This document shows positions 52,521 through 62,179 of a stretch of 64,000 nt of DNA, one piece after another. Both the position numbers and the translations under genes were made by a program. Origin of the DNA: Candidatus Zixiibacteriota bacterium. Its GTDB lineage: Bacteria; Zixibacteria; MSB-5A5; GN15; FEB-12. Where the stretch lies: positions 102,703-166,702 of the forward strand of contig JAJRQO010000032.1 of the NCBI GenBank assembly GCA_024280215.1. The letters are read 5' to 3'. Every line of letters starts with the position of its first letter. Position 1 is the first letter of the stretch. Under the pieces are notes generated by a model, which saw nothing but the letters and a program-made list of their open reading frames with translations, was not told where the DNA came from and ran no database searches.

Positions 52521-52667
52521 TCGTCCATATCGGAATTTTTATCTGACGTAATCGGAATTATTTTCCACTTGCAAGACAGTATCTTCGAGTTTAAACTTCA
52601 GACGACTTGTTATGTGTGACAGCTAAATGTCAACAACATAACAATATACAATTTTATTTCTTTTAAA

Positions 52668-52699
52668 ATGCCTACTGGTTCACAGTAGGCATTTTTTTT
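52668..52699 (+). terminator. Rho-independent terminator
   Basis: Stem ATGCCTACTG / CAGTAGGCAT (10 bp, perfect), loop GTTCA, then eight T residues. It ends the HU-AURKAIP1 unit and its T-run is only 14 bases before the next ATG. Confidence 0.88.
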
Positions 52700-52712
52700 G
52701 CCATACTCTTTA

Positions 52713-55565
52713 ATGGTGAATAAATTATATTACATATTGATTTGCGTTCTCTTCATTATGACTCAAACTCTGTTTGCGACTGTGCGAACTGATTTTAAAG
52801 TCAACGATGATCGTGCAACTGCATTGCAAACCTCTCCGAGAATTGCTGTCGCTATTGACCAAACCTTTGCAATTACTTGGGTTGATAGACGTGAGGAAAC
52901 CTCAGATATATATATTCAGAAATTTGATAATTTCGGACAACCTATTGGAGTGAATCTTAAAATAAATGATGACAACAATAGTTCCTATCAGTTTGAGCCA
53001 GCTATCGCAGTTGAACTATCTGGACGGTATTCGCTTGTCTGGAAGGATTATCGCATGGGAACGTATCCATTTAATCCCGAAATATTCACACAGCGATATG
53101 ATTCAACTTTTTCAGCAATAGATACAAATGTACAGCTATCAATTGAAGCTCCTCTCACAACTCGAGAAACTCCTGATATCTCACTTTCAGACAGTAAAAC
53201 GGGTGTGGTGGTATGGGCTGATTATCGTAATTCTAATTGGGATATTTACAGTCAAAGGATTTCATCAGATGGCACTCTTGTAGGGGCAAATATTTTAGTG
53301 AATGATGATATTGTCAATGCACAGCAACACAAACCAAGAGTCTCGATTTCAAATGAAGGGTGGTTTGTCGTAACGTGGTATGAAAACCGTTTTGGTGATG
53401 ATGATATTTTTGCACAGGTCTTTGATTCACTTGGAGTCCCACTTGATACTAATATTCTTATCAACCAAGATGTCAACGGAGCGAGGCAGGCATTTCCAGA
53501 TGTGACCACTGATGGTGCTGGCAATTTTACTGTTGTATGGGTAGATTGGCGTAATGGTGTATATCCTGCAAATCCAGATATATATTCCAGAAAATATACT
53601 TCAGCTATGGTTCCAGTAACTGATGAAGTTAATATAAATACCGATGGTGCTGCGACCGCACAACGTGAACCAGCAATCTCTGCCGACAGGCTTGGTAACG
53701 TTGCTATTATATGGGCAGATTCTATCAATAGGAGTTGGGATATTGTCGGTCAAATGATTGATGTTGATGGTGTTGTTCGTGATACAAATTTTATTGCCAA
53801 TAGCGATAAAGATTCAGCACAAGTATCTCCAGATGTTGCTATTGATGGTAAACAACGGTATGTGACATGGGTCGATAGACGCAACGGCAACTATGATATT
53901 TATGCATCCATCCAAGAATATAATGATCCGAACTTGGCTATCTCAGAAAACGTAATCCAGTTTGTTATGCAAGCGGGAACAACTGTTCCATCTGCTCAAA
54001 CTATTATAGTTGACCATCTCGGATACAATCCGCTTGATTTTACAATTAATTCTAATATGAGTTGGCTTGATGTGACACCATCGACATCGACAACTACTGA
54101 TACGGTTTCATTAATTGTCAATACTGACACGTTACCAATAGGACTCTACACGGGAATATTGACATTTAGAGATCATACTTACAATGATTCTTCGCTCTCT
54201 ATTGGTGTACGTTTATCAGTTTATATGCCTACAATGGAACTCTCAACTGATACAATAACTGTCACTATGTTTGAGGGAATTAATGATACGACGTTCGCAC
54301 AAGTCACTATACTAAATAGTTCAAATGGCACATTTAGCTGGACTGCTTCTGAGTCTATTCCATGGCTTACGTCATCATCGTATGCTGGTTTTGATACTGA
54401 TACAGTACAACTGTCAATTGAGACGTCTGGGTTGGCGGTAGGGTCATATTCTGATATTGTAATTTTTTCCTCAGCAGATGCCAATGGTTCACCAGATACA
54501 CTTGTAGTGCAATTAGAAGTTATAAACAATCTTCCATATATAAAACCAATTCCAGATTCTATCTTTATTTATACCGATTCGATTACAAATTACACTTTTC
54601 CAATAGTGGTAACAAATTTTGGGACTGATACATTACATTGGACGGTGACTACAATTGGAGACTGGTTTACAATCGATACAACAAGTGGTACTGATGGTGA
54701 TACGGTAACAATAACTATTGATTCAACTATTGCTTTCGATCGGTATACAGGTTCTATACAATTTTCTGACGCATCTTCGTTTAATAAAGAAGTGACGGTA
54801 CCTCTTATATTGGAATACTATCAAACTTCAGCAGATACTTTGCGGTTTTCATCTACTAACTCTGCCACTATACAAACTGCATCGATTTCTCTTACATTGG
54901 AGGCAGAGCATCGTTTAAAAGAGGTTCGCTTGCCATTTCAATTTGATACTACCTATGTACAACTTGATTCTATAATCGAAGGAGTGACATTACCTGATAT
55001 GAGGAGTTTGAGTTATACTATAAATAATAATAATGGAACTGCGATTTTACATATACTTGCCAATACCGATACATCGCTTAATACTGGTAGTTCACATTTG
55101 GCAGAGCTTTATTTTACGACCAAATCTGTTTTGGGTGTTTCAAAAATTGATTCAATCATTACTGATAGCATTACTGCTTTTGTTGTTGATACAGCCAGTC
55201 AGAGATATGCACCTCATGTTGACACGGGTTTTATTGATGTTGATGTAGCGACCGGTATCAATGATGAGAATCCGTTTACAATTCCAGATAGAATGGAGTT
55301 GTATCAAAATTATCCAAATCCATTTAATCTATCTACGTCAATTGCATATACTCTTCCGATTCGTTCTGTGGTATCCCTGAATATCTACAATATATTGGGT
55401 CAGAAAGTTCGTGTTTTAATCAACTATGTACAACCAGCTGGTCGTCACGAAGTCTTGTGGAATGGGAAATATGATGATGGGCGAGTGTCACCAAGTGGCA
55501 TATATTTTTACAGGCTTGAAATATCAACAGATATTATGGTCAAAAAAATGGTTCTTCTGAAATAA
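52713..55565 (+). CDS. large secreted protein with a type IX-style C-terminal sorting domain
   Basis: A 950-residue protein: signal peptide (1-22), about six propeller-like repeats (35-410; each with WVDRR or a similar Trp-Asp motif and a DIYIQKFD-type strand), three BACON-like Ig domains (about 415-715; PLDFTINSNMSWLDVTPSTS is one), a cohesin-like region (about 720-850) and a C-terminal FlgD-like sorting domain with YQNYPNPFN, NIYNILGQKVR and SPSGIYFYRLE. The design suggests a cell-surface or released binding protein. I chose the ATG at 52713, though no ribosome site is visible and the terminator is only 14 bases upstream. An upstream TTG at 52698 lies in the terminator T-run and is unlikely. 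Confidence 0.82.
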   Translation: MVNKLYYILICVLFIMTQTLFATVRTDFKVNDDRATALQTSPRIAVAIDQTFAITWVDRREETSDIYIQKFDNFGQPIGVNLKINDDNNSSYQFEPAIAVELSGRYSLVWKDYRMGTYPFNPEIFTQRYDSTFSAIDTNVQLSIEAPLTTRETPDISLSDSKTGVVVWADYRNSNWDIYSQRISSDGTLVGANILVNDDIVNAQQHKPRVSISNEGWFVVTWYENRFGDDDIFAQVFDSLGVPLDTNILINQDVNGARQAFPDVTTDGAGNFTVVWVDWRNGVYPANPDIYSRKYTSAMVPVTDEVNINTDGAATAQREPAISADRLGNVAIIWADSINRSWDIVGQMIDVDGVVRDTNFIANSDKDSAQVSPDVAIDGKQRYVTWVDRRNGNYDIYASIQEYNDPNLAISENVIQFVMQAGTTVPSAQTIIVDHLGYNPLDFTINSNMSWLDVTPSTSTTTDTVSLIVNTDTLPIGLYTGILTFRDHTYNDSSLSIGVRLSVYMPTMELSTDTITVTMFEGINDTTFAQVTILNSSNGTFSWTASESIPWLTSSSYAGFDTDTVQLSIETSGLAVGSYSDIVIFSSADANGSPDTLVVQLEVINNLPYIKPIPDSIFIYTDSITNYTFPIVVTNFGTDTLHWTVTTIGDWFTIDTTSGTDGDTVTITIDSTIAFDRYTGSIQFSDASSFNKEVTVPLILEYYQTSADTLRFSSTNSATIQTASISLTLEAEHRLKEVRLPFQFDTTYVQLDSIIEGVTLPDMRSLSYTINNNNGTAILHILANTDTSLNTGSSHLAELYFTTKSVLGVSKIDSIITDSITAFVVDTASQRYAPHVDTGFIDVDVATGINDENPFTIPDRMELYQNYPNPFNLSTSIAYTLPIRSVVSLNIYNILGQKVRVLINYVQPAGRHEVLWNGKYDDGRVSPSGIYFYRLEISTDIMVKKMVLLK

Positions 55566-55652
55566 ATCTCTCTTTTTTCTCATTAAAAGTAACTTTTATC
55601 TGAATCTTCCGTACTATACAAAAGGAAAAAGAATCAAAAAATGGAGAATTAT

Positions 55653-56894
55653 ATGATTATATTTAGAAATATTTTAATAAGCAGTTTTCTTCTTTTGCTT
55701 TTAACAGCAGGTTCATTTGCGGCAGATAATTCACATCGAATATATGGTAAAATCACAACAGTCGACGGTGACATTTTTGAGGGGTTAATCCGTTGGGATA
55801 AAAATGAAGTCTCTTGGGTTGACATGCTTGATGCCACTAAAGATTTACCAAAACGTAATATGAGAAAATCTCGTGCATCAAGGAAACGTTCTCGTAAAAG
55901 TGGTATTGAGATTTTTGGAATAAAAATTGGTAATACAGGGAATATTTCTTTTGGTAATTCGGCTCAGTCTGGAATTCGTTTTGGGCATATGAGGTCATTT
56001 GAAGTTATTGGTAACAATGAAATTTTGGTGCAGCTTAAATCTGGTGAAGAAATTGAACTCAGGAATGGTTCTACAGATATTGGATATGATATCCGAGAGA
56101 TTATTATAGAAGACCGAGATGAAGGTGAAATTGAACTTGAATGGGATGACTTAGAAGAAGTTGAGTTTTTTGAAGCTACAACAAATGAGGCATCATCAAT
56201 GGGTGAACGTTTGTACGGTACTCTTGTCACTCGTCGTGGTGATGAATTCAGAGGCTTTGTCTGTTGGGATGTTGATGAAGTGTTGACTCTCGATGTCTTA
56301 GATGGTGACCATAAAGGACGTTCAAAGAAAATAAAATTTAAACGAATTGATGCGATTGAAAGATATAGCTCTAATGGTGCCGTTGTCTTTTTAAAAAGTG
56401 GTGATGAGATGTTACTTCGTGGCACTAATGATGTTGATGATGGAAACCGTGGTATAATTATTTCTGACCCTGACTTTGGACAAGTACGAATCGAGTGGGA
56501 TGAGTTTGATAAAGTTACTTTTGAGTCAGTCCCTAAAAATGTGATTTCATACAATGACTTTGATGGTGGGAAACAGCTTTATGGTACTGTCTATACTGAA
56601 GATGGCGAGTCCTTTGAAGGTACTATCAGATGGGACAATGATGAAGAGTATGGTTGGGAAATGTTGAATGGTGACTTTCATAATGTTGAGTTTGATATTG
56701 AATTTTCTAAAATCAAAGAAATTAAAAAGAAATCATATCGTTCCTCTATAATTGTTCTACGTAATGGTGATTCATATCGTCTGAGGGGTTCAAATGATGT
56801 AGATGAAGATAACAAAGGAATCTTTATTGAAACAGCAGATGGTGACGAAGTGGAAATCCTTTGGGACGAGTTTGAACGAGTAGTGTTTAAATAA
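55653..56894 (+). CDS. secreted protein made of three similar beta-rich repeats
   Basis: A 413-residue protein with a signal peptide (1-23) and three homologous repeats of about 115-130 residues. Each opens with LYGT- or IYGK-type strands (RLYGTLVTRRGDEFRG, QLYGTVYTEDGESFEG) and closes with a WD-rich segment (VRIEWDEFDKVTF, VEILWDEFERVVF). The middle of each holds a variable Gly/Asp-rich part. The first repeat carries a Lys/Arg/Ser-rich insertion. No known family is recognised. I chose the ATG at 55653 because GGAG lies six bases before it and the signal peptide starts there; an ATG at 55641 is the alternative. Confidence 0.75.
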   Translation: MIIFRNILISSFLLLLLTAGSFAADNSHRIYGKITTVDGDIFEGLIRWDKNEVSWVDMLDATKDLPKRNMRKSRASRKRSRKSGIEIFGIKIGNTGNISFGNSAQSGIRFGHMRSFEVIGNNEILVQLKSGEEIELRNGSTDIGYDIREIIIEDRDEGEIELEWDDLEEVEFFEATTNEASSMGERLYGTLVTRRGDEFRGFVCWDVDEVLTLDVLDGDHKGRSKKIKFKRIDAIERYSSNGAVVFLKSGDEMLLRGTNDVDDGNRGIIISDPDFGQVRIEWDEFDKVTFESVPKNVISYNDFDGGKQLYGTVYTEDGESFEGTIRWDNDEEYGWEMLNGDFHNVEFDIEFSKIKEIKKKSYRSSIIVLRNGDSYRLRGSNDVDEDNKGIFIETADGDEVEILWDEFERVVFK

Positions 56895-56964
56895 ATAATA
56901 TTCGAAGATAGACTGTTTCGCTGTTTTCAATTCCCTCCACACACAGTGAGACAGACTTTTATAA

Positions 56965-56990
56965 AAAAAGCCCGCTTAGGCGGGCTTTTT
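56965..56990. terminator. bidirectional Rho-independent terminator
   Basis: Stem AAAAAGCCCGC / GCGGGCTTTTT with loop TTAG. It lies between the two convergent genes ending at 56894 and 57020 and can serve both. Confidence 0.88.
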
Positions 56991-57019
56991 TATTATTCAG
57001 AATTTGGATACATTACATG

Positions 57020-57928
57020 CTATTGAAGTTTAGCTTTTTCTAAAGCTTCTTCTAAATCAGTGATATGTCCTTCAGCAACTGAGACATCAGACTTGGCATT
57101 AGGATTCCCTTTAGCCATTTTTACAAATTTTTTCCAGTTAGCAATATTAGCAGAATAATTTTCAGGGTCTGAAGTTTCAATCGCAATGGCATAGTTGTAT
57201 GCTGCTTTATATTTTCTTTTTGATTTAGACTTCATTGCTTTTTTATAAGCAGATGCGGCTGATTTATATTTTTCTTGTGATAAATAAATCTGCCCTAATG
57301 TAGAGTGTGCTAAATAATAATTAGGTTTTATTGAAGCTGATTTTTTTAGTGCTTTAATAGCTTCAGCCATTTTACTGCTTTTTTGATATGCTTTTCCAAG
57401 CATGTAGTGAGTAATATGGTCACCGCCACCTAATTCATGACTTTTCATGAATGCTGCGATAACCTCTTTGTAGTTTTTCTTCTTATAATAAACTTTGCCA
57501 AGCTCTTTATATGTACCAGCATCTTCTTTTAAAGCGATTGATGATTTAAAAGATTGTTCGGCTTCAGCGTATTTTTTTAATTTGTATTGAACTTTACCAA
57601 GGTTTGAGAAAGCTTCAACATTTGTTGCATCTTTTTCTGTGGCAAGTTTGAAGTTTGATAATGCTTCGTCATATTTTTTATCGGCAAAATATATAGACCC
57701 CATTTGATTATATGCCTTGGCATAATTTGGGTCCTCTTTAACGCACAATTTAAAAGAGGCTAATGCACCAACTTTGTCACCTGCTTGTTTGTATTCTATA
57801 CCTTTATTGAATGCTTCTTTGGCGGCATTCTCATCGGCAAAACTATTTGCTGAAAAAGCAAAGAGAGCTACAAAGAGAACTCCTAATATTAATATCGGTG
57901 ATACTTTCTGTTTTCTTTTTTGAGCCAT
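57020..57928 (-). CDS. periplasmic TPR-repeat protein
   Basis: A 302-residue protein with a signal peptide (about 1-31, cut after SFA) and seven or so TPR repeats across residues 35-260 (for example NYAKAYNQMGSIYFADKKYD and NVEAFSNLGKVQYKLKKYAE), then an acidic helix. It is a scaffold type with no catalytic domain. The GC-poor, Lys-rich composition fits the neighbours. The mRNA ends at the shared terminator at 56965-56990. Partner unknown. Confidence 0.8.
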   Translation of the reverse strand: MAQKRKQKVSPILILGVLFVALFAFSANSFADENAAKEAFNKGIEYKQAGDKVGALASFKLCVKEDPNYAKAYNQMGSIYFADKKYDEALSNFKLATEKDATNVEAFSNLGKVQYKLKKYAEAEQSFKSSIALKEDAGTYKELGKVYYKKKNYKEVIAAFMKSHELGGGDHITHYMLGKAYQKSSKMAEAIKALKKSASIKPNYYLAHSTLGQIYLSQEKYKSAASAYKKAMKSKSKRKYKAAYNYAIAIETSDPENYSANIANWKKFVKMAKGNPNAKSDVSVAEGHITDLEEALEKAKLQ

Positions 57929-57997
57929 CTGGTTCCTTTCAGTTATATTTTATTTCTGTTATTTTCTACACTTCATACGTGAAAATGATCCCGCAAA

Positions 57998-58444
57998 TTA
58001 TAAAGAATTACGGTGTTTTAAAAGAGCTTGTTTGACATCATCATGTTTTAAAGCCAAAATTCGAGCTGCCAATACTGCTGCATTTTTAGCTCCGGGAGAA
58101 CCAACAGCAACTGCCGCAACTGGAATACCAGGAGGCATTTGTGTTACTGATAAGAGTGCGTCCATACCACCTAAAGCAGCGGGAAGAGGTACTCCAATCA
58201 CTGGTAAAAGCGAATGAGCAGCAGCTACTCCTGGAAGTGCTGCTGAGAGACCTGCCATAGCAATGATGACTTCATAACCATCTTTTTCTGCTTGTTCTAT
58301 ATAATTTTTAGTTTGTTCTGGGTGTCGATGTGCCGATGAAACTTTTAAGTCTGACTCAATCTTGAGAACTTCTAACTGGGCAACACATTTTTCTGCGTAT
58401 TCCATGTCAGACTTTGAACCTATAATAATAAATGCTTTTGCCAT
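57998..58444 (-). CDS. purE: N5-carboxyaminoimidazole ribonucleotide mutase (class I PurE)
   Basis: A 148-residue enzyme of purine synthesis that converts N5-CAIR to CAIR. The family signature is clear: IIIGSKSDME, VSSAHRHPEQT, AMAGLSAALPGVAAAH, VIGVPL and the GGMDALLS and QMPPGIPVA loop. Its size and SAHR motif mark a class I (bacterial) mutase, which needs PurK elsewhere. Its start overlaps the purD stop by one base (TAATG), so purD-purE is one operon read on the minus strand. Confidence 0.94.
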   Translation of the reverse strand: MAKAFIIIGSKSDMEYAEKCVAQLEVLKIESDLKVSSAHRHPEQTKNYIEQAEKDGYEVIIAMAGLSAALPGVAAAHSLLPVIGVPLPAALGGMDALLSVTQMPPGIPVAAVAVGSPGAKNAAVLAARILALKHDDVKQALLKHRNSL

Positions 58445-59730
58445 TAAACTTTACCTTTAGTTGGTTTTAAAACACGGAAGCCAATATCTTTACGATACAT
58501 GACACCATTGAATTTAATTCTTTCAACACCTTTGTATGCTCGGTTGAGAGCTAATCTTAAATTTTTATCTATACCTGTTATGCCTAACACCCGACCACCA
58601 TTGGTCACCCATTTTCTATCTTTGAGTGCGGTGCCAGCGTGAAATACAAAACAATTTTCTTCTTTGAAATCATGCAGTCCTTTTATAGGCATCCCTTTTT
58701 TATATCTCCCAGGGTAACCTTTGGAAGCAATCGTGATACATGCCGAGCTTCCTTGTTGCCAATTTAATTTTGGAAATGCCCCAAGAGTTTGATTTATTGA
58801 TGCGAGCATTAGTTCCGCTAAATCAGTTTTTAAAAGAGGAAGAACTGCTTGCGTCTCAGGATCACCAAAACGAGCATTGTATTCTAAAACTTTTGGACCA
58901 GCTTCGGTGAGCATCATGCCTGCATAAAGAACTCCCTTAAATGGAATCCCGTCTTGTGCCATGCCATGAATAGTAGGCATGAGAACATGGTCCATGATTT
59001 GAGTCATAACATCTTTTGTGACAAAATCTGTAGGACAGTAGGCACCCATGCCACCTGTGTTAGGACCTTTGTCACCTTCATAGGCTTGTTTATGATCTTG
59101 ACTGGGGAGAAGAGGAATTATCGTTTTACCGTCGGCAATAGCCATGATAGAAACTTCCTGCCCTACGATAAATGACTCAATTAAAACCTGTGTTCCAGCA
59201 TCACCAAAAACTTTTGAGAGCATAATATCATCGAGAGCTTTGGTTGCTTCTTCAATGTTTTTTACAATGATGACACCTTTACCAGCAGCGAGACCATCAG
59301 CTTTAATCACCAATGGAAATTGTGCTGAATTGCAAAACCCAACTGCTTCTGCGAACATCGTAAATGTTTTAAAAGGAGCAGTCGGAATATGATGCTTCCG
59401 CATAAATTCTTTCGAGAAAACTTTGCTACTTTCAAGTTGTGCAGCAGCTTTTGTTGGTCCAAATATCTTTAGCTTTTTCCGTTGAAATTCATTAACAATT
59501 CCTTTTGCCAATGGTACTTCAGGTCCAACAACAGTAAGTCCGATTTTATTACGGAGAGCAAAGTCAACTAATGCTTTTGTGTTTTCAACTTTTAGGTTGA
59601 CACATTTAGCGAGTTTTCCCATACCTGCATTGCCTGGGGCACAGAAAATTTTGTCGACTTTTTTTGATTTTTTTAACTTCCAGACAAGCGCATGTTCACG
59701 ACCGCCAGAACCAATTACTAATACTTTCAT
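58444..59730 (-). CDS. purD: phosphoribosylamine--glycine ligase
   Basis: A 428-residue ATP-grasp enzyme that joins phosphoribosylamine and glycine in purine synthesis. The N-terminal domain opens VLVIGSGGREHALVWKL; ATP-grasp motifs are LVIKADGLAAGKGV and EYNARFGDPETQ, with GPNTGGMGAY between. Length is usual for the family. The ATG at 59730 has AGGAATGTAAG upstream on the minus strand. First gene of the purD-purE operon. Confidence 0.94.
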   Translation of the reverse strand: MKVLVIGSGGREHALVWKLKKSKKVDKIFCAPGNAGMGKLAKCVNLKVENTKALVDFALRNKIGLTVVGPEVPLAKGIVNEFQRKKLKIFGPTKAAAQLESSKVFSKEFMRKHHIPTAPFKTFTMFAEAVGFCNSAQFPLVIKADGLAAGKGVIIVKNIEEATKALDDIMLSKVFGDAGTQVLIESFIVGQEVSIMAIADGKTIIPLLPSQDHKQAYEGDKGPNTGGMGAYCPTDFVTKDVMTQIMDHVLMPTIHGMAQDGIPFKGVLYAGMMLTEAGPKVLEYNARFGDPETQAVLPLLKTDLAELMLASINQTLGAFPKLNWQQGSSACITIASKGYPGRYKKGMPIKGLHDFKEENCFVFHAGTALKDRKWVTNGGRVLGITGIDKNLRLALNRAYKGVERIKFNGVMYRKDIGFRVLKPTKGKV

Positions 59731-59978
59731 ATGCTTCTTACATTCCTATTTGAAACGGAAATTATAAGGTATAGAGCGGTAAAATACAACTGCTTTTTTC
59801 CTTGAGACGTATTTACTGCTTCTTTTGTGTAAGAGAAGTTTTTTATCACATTACAAAAAAACTTTGGATATAATCGGTTGACAAAGCGTCAATTAAGTGT
59901 TTATTTCAACTTTTTGTAAGGGAGATGTCCCTAAAATGTTATTATTGTAAATAATTGTTCTTAATATATGAGGATTTC

Positions 59979-60635
59979 ATGATGAAAAAGACTTTAGCCT
60001 TGACCCTCTTAATGCTATTGGTAGTTTTTAACCTTTCAGCAGTTGCTCAAGATGATGATGAGATTGAAAAAGATAATGCCGAATTTACCTTTTTTGGTGG
60101 TTTTGGATTACCATCTGGTGATTTGTCTGACTGGGGTGCTGATTCACTAAACCCTGGGAGTGGAAGTAATATTGGTCTTGAAGGTGGATTTTTCCTCACA
60201 TCACAAATTACTGCTGGATTTAACTTCACATACACAAGCTTTTCTATTGACTCTGACGATGTGTTAGCGACTGATTTAACGCATCGCTTATATAGCCCAA
60301 GCTTATACCTCAAATATTATCTCCCAACTGAAGGTGATTTTGTTCCGTATGTAAAAGGGGTTATTGGTCTTGATTTCGTAAGATTTACAACTTCTGTTGA
60401 TAATGTTGATGGAAGTAGATATCGTCAATTATCATACGACCCAGCTTTAGCTTTTGGAATTGGTCTCGGAGCTTTTTATTATACTGCTGATTACTCAGGT
60501 TTTTTTGTAGAAGCAAATTATCGTATGTCTCAAACTGAAAATTCAGAATATGATGCTAATACAAAATTTGGTATTAATGCCACAACAATGGATATTCATG
60601 CTGGCTTCCGAATTTTAATCGGTTCTGATGAATAA
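59979..60635 (+). CDS. outer-membrane beta-barrel protein (OmpA-type barrel)
   Basis: A 218-residue protein with signal peptide (1-23, cut after AVA) and a short acidic start (DDDEIEKDN). The mature part has eight or so alternating strands rich in Gly, Tyr and Phe (FTFFGGFGLPSGDLSDWG, ITAGFNFTYTSF, LYLKYYLP, FVEANYRMSQTE), ending GFRILIGSDE, as in eight-stranded small barrels. I chose the ATG at 59979, since TGAGGATTTC precedes it and it opens the signal peptide. A TTGACA lies at 59878 but without a good -10 box. A terminator follows. Confidence 0.78.
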   Translation: MMKKTLALTLLMLLVVFNLSAVAQDDDEIEKDNAEFTFFGGFGLPSGDLSDWGADSLNPGSGSNIGLEGGFFLTSQITAGFNFTYTSFSIDSDDVLATDLTHRLYSPSLYLKYYLPTEGDFVPYVKGVIGLDFVRFTTSVDNVDGSRYRQLSYDPALAFGIGLGAFYYTADYSGFFVEANYRMSQTENSEYDANTKFGINATTMDIHAGFRILIGSDE

Positions 60636-60651
60636 GTTTTAACAATTTTAT

Positions 60652-60679
60652 AAAACCCGCTTTTTGAGCGGGTTTTTTT
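60652..60679 (+). terminator. Rho-independent terminator
   Basis: Stem AAAACCCGCT / AGCGGGTTTT (10 bp), loop TTTTG, T-run of seven including the stem end. It ends the outer-membrane protein transcript. Confidence 0.88.
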
Positions 60680-60715
60680 ATTGCACCTAAATTTCAATTG
60701 AGTACTATAAAGAGT

Positions 60716-62065
60716 ATGACAAAAATTAAAATTCTTATTGTTGATGATGAAAAAAACCAAAGAGATTTACTCAGTGGGTTTTTAAGTAAAAATGGCTTTG
60801 AGGTAACTTCTGCTGAAAATGGGGAAGATGCACTTGCCAAATATCCGTCGGTCTTTTCACCGATAGCAATTGTTGATATGAAGATGCCTGGCATGAATGG
60901 TTTGGATCTTCTTGCCAAACTAAAAGAAATCAATCCGTTTATTCAAGTTATCGTACTGACCGCATTTGGCTCTGTTGAAACTGCCGTTTCTGCTATGAAA
61001 GCGGGAGCCTTTGACTATCTGACAAAACCAATTGAAGAACTTGAAGAATTAACTCTCAAATTACAAAAAGCATCTGACCAAAATAGATTAGTTGTTGATA
61101 ACAAAGTTATGAGCGAACGGATGAATGAGATTTTTCCGTCATCTGAAATGATCGGTGAATCATCGCAAATGCAGAAAGTCAAAGAACTCATTTCGCTTGT
61201 AGCTCCTCAGGATACGACTCTTTTGATAACTGGTGATTCTGGTACGGGTAAAGAATTAGTCGCTCGAGCGGTACACGCATTGTCTCCAAGAGCGAATAAG
61301 AAATTAGTCGCAATTAACTGTGCGGCATTTCCTGAAAATCTTTTGGAGTCAGAACTTTTTGGATACGAAAAAGGTGCTTTTACTGGTGCGGGAAAACTCA
61401 AGCAAGGACGGTTTGAACTTGCCGATGGTGGGACGCTTTTCCTTGACGAAATTGGCGAACTTCCACTTACTATGCAGGTAAAATTATTACGGGTTTTGGA
61501 AGAACGGAAAATCGAACGATTAGGTTCTGTGAGTGAAATTGATTTGGATATTCGAATTATTGCCGCAACAAACAGAGATTTAGAAAAAATGATTCAAGAG
61601 AAAACGTTCAGAGAAGATTTATATTATCGGCTCAATGTTGTCCGTTTGGAACTTCCATCACTTGCCAATCGTGGGGGAGATATTTTGCTTCTTGCCAATA
61701 GATTTATCGAAACTTATAAGAAAAAAGTTGGTAAAGATATCAAAGGGTTCACTCCATCTGCTGCTGAAATGTTGACTTCTTATAGTTGGCCAGGTAATGT
61801 ACGTGAGCTACAAAATATTATTGAACGGGCAATTATCTTGTCTCGTTCTGATTATCTTGATAAAGATGACCTCGGGGGGGTATCTCAAAAGGGAGCGTCA
61901 AAAGCAAACAATGACAGCTTGCAGACTATCGCAATCAGAGAAAAAAATCAGATTGAGACGACACTTAACCGCCTTGATTGGTCACTTCAAAAAACAGCCG
62001 ATTCACTCGGAATCCATCGTAATACATTGCGTAGTAAAATCAAAGAATACAATATAACTCAATAA
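60716..62065 (+). CDS. NtrC-family sigma54-dependent response regulator
   Basis: A 449-residue activator with three parts: receiver domain (about 1-120, phospho-acceptor D54 in IVDMKMPGMNG), sigma54-interacting AAA+ domain (about 140-380: Walker A GDSGTGKE, the sigma54-contact loop GAFTGA in EKGAFTGAGKLKQG, Walker B GGTLFLDEIGEL) and a Fis-type helix-turn-helix at the end (LQKTADSLGIHRNTLRSKI). It remodels sigma54 polymerase at -24/-12 promoters when phosphorylated. The partner histidine kinase is not in the window. I chose the ATG at 60716; a TTG at 60698 would add six residues. Confidence 0.94.
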   Translation: MTKIKILIVDDEKNQRDLLSGFLSKNGFEVTSAENGEDALAKYPSVFSPIAIVDMKMPGMNGLDLLAKLKEINPFIQVIVLTAFGSVETAVSAMKAGAFDYLTKPIEELEELTLKLQKASDQNRLVVDNKVMSERMNEIFPSSEMIGESSQMQKVKELISLVAPQDTTLLITGDSGTGKELVARAVHALSPRANKKLVAINCAAFPENLLESELFGYEKGAFTGAGKLKQGRFELADGGTLFLDEIGELPLTMQVKLLRVLEERKIERLGSVSEIDLDIRIIAATNRDLEKMIQEKTFREDLYYRLNVVRLELPSLANRGGDILLLANRFIETYKKKVGKDIKGFTPSAAEMLTSYSWPGNVRELQNIIERAIILSRSDYLDKDDLGGVSQKGASKANNDSLQTIAIREKNQIETTLNRLDWSLQKTADSLGIHRNTLRSKIKEYNITQ

Positions 62066-62179
62066 CTTAGACAATTTTAGTGCATCAATTTCTACCTACG
62101 CACAATTATTGTGCCTATTAATGCTTGTTATTACTACTTAAAAATCGCTATCGTTCTGCTGTAAAACAGCTTAGCCCGT

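Noticed and set aside
52688..52701. GG-N10-GC sigma54-like pattern before the large secreted protein
   Set aside because: It lies in the stem and T-run of a terminator and would give a start at the ATG itself; more likely chance.
55964..56554. 196-codon minus-strand open frame opposite the triple-repeat protein
   Set aside because: Ser-rich translation is an artefact of Asp/Glu-rich codons on the coding strand; no start signal.
59878..59906. TTGACA with a 17-bp spacer before the outer-membrane barrel gene
   Set aside because: The -10 position reads TTATTT, too poor for a call.
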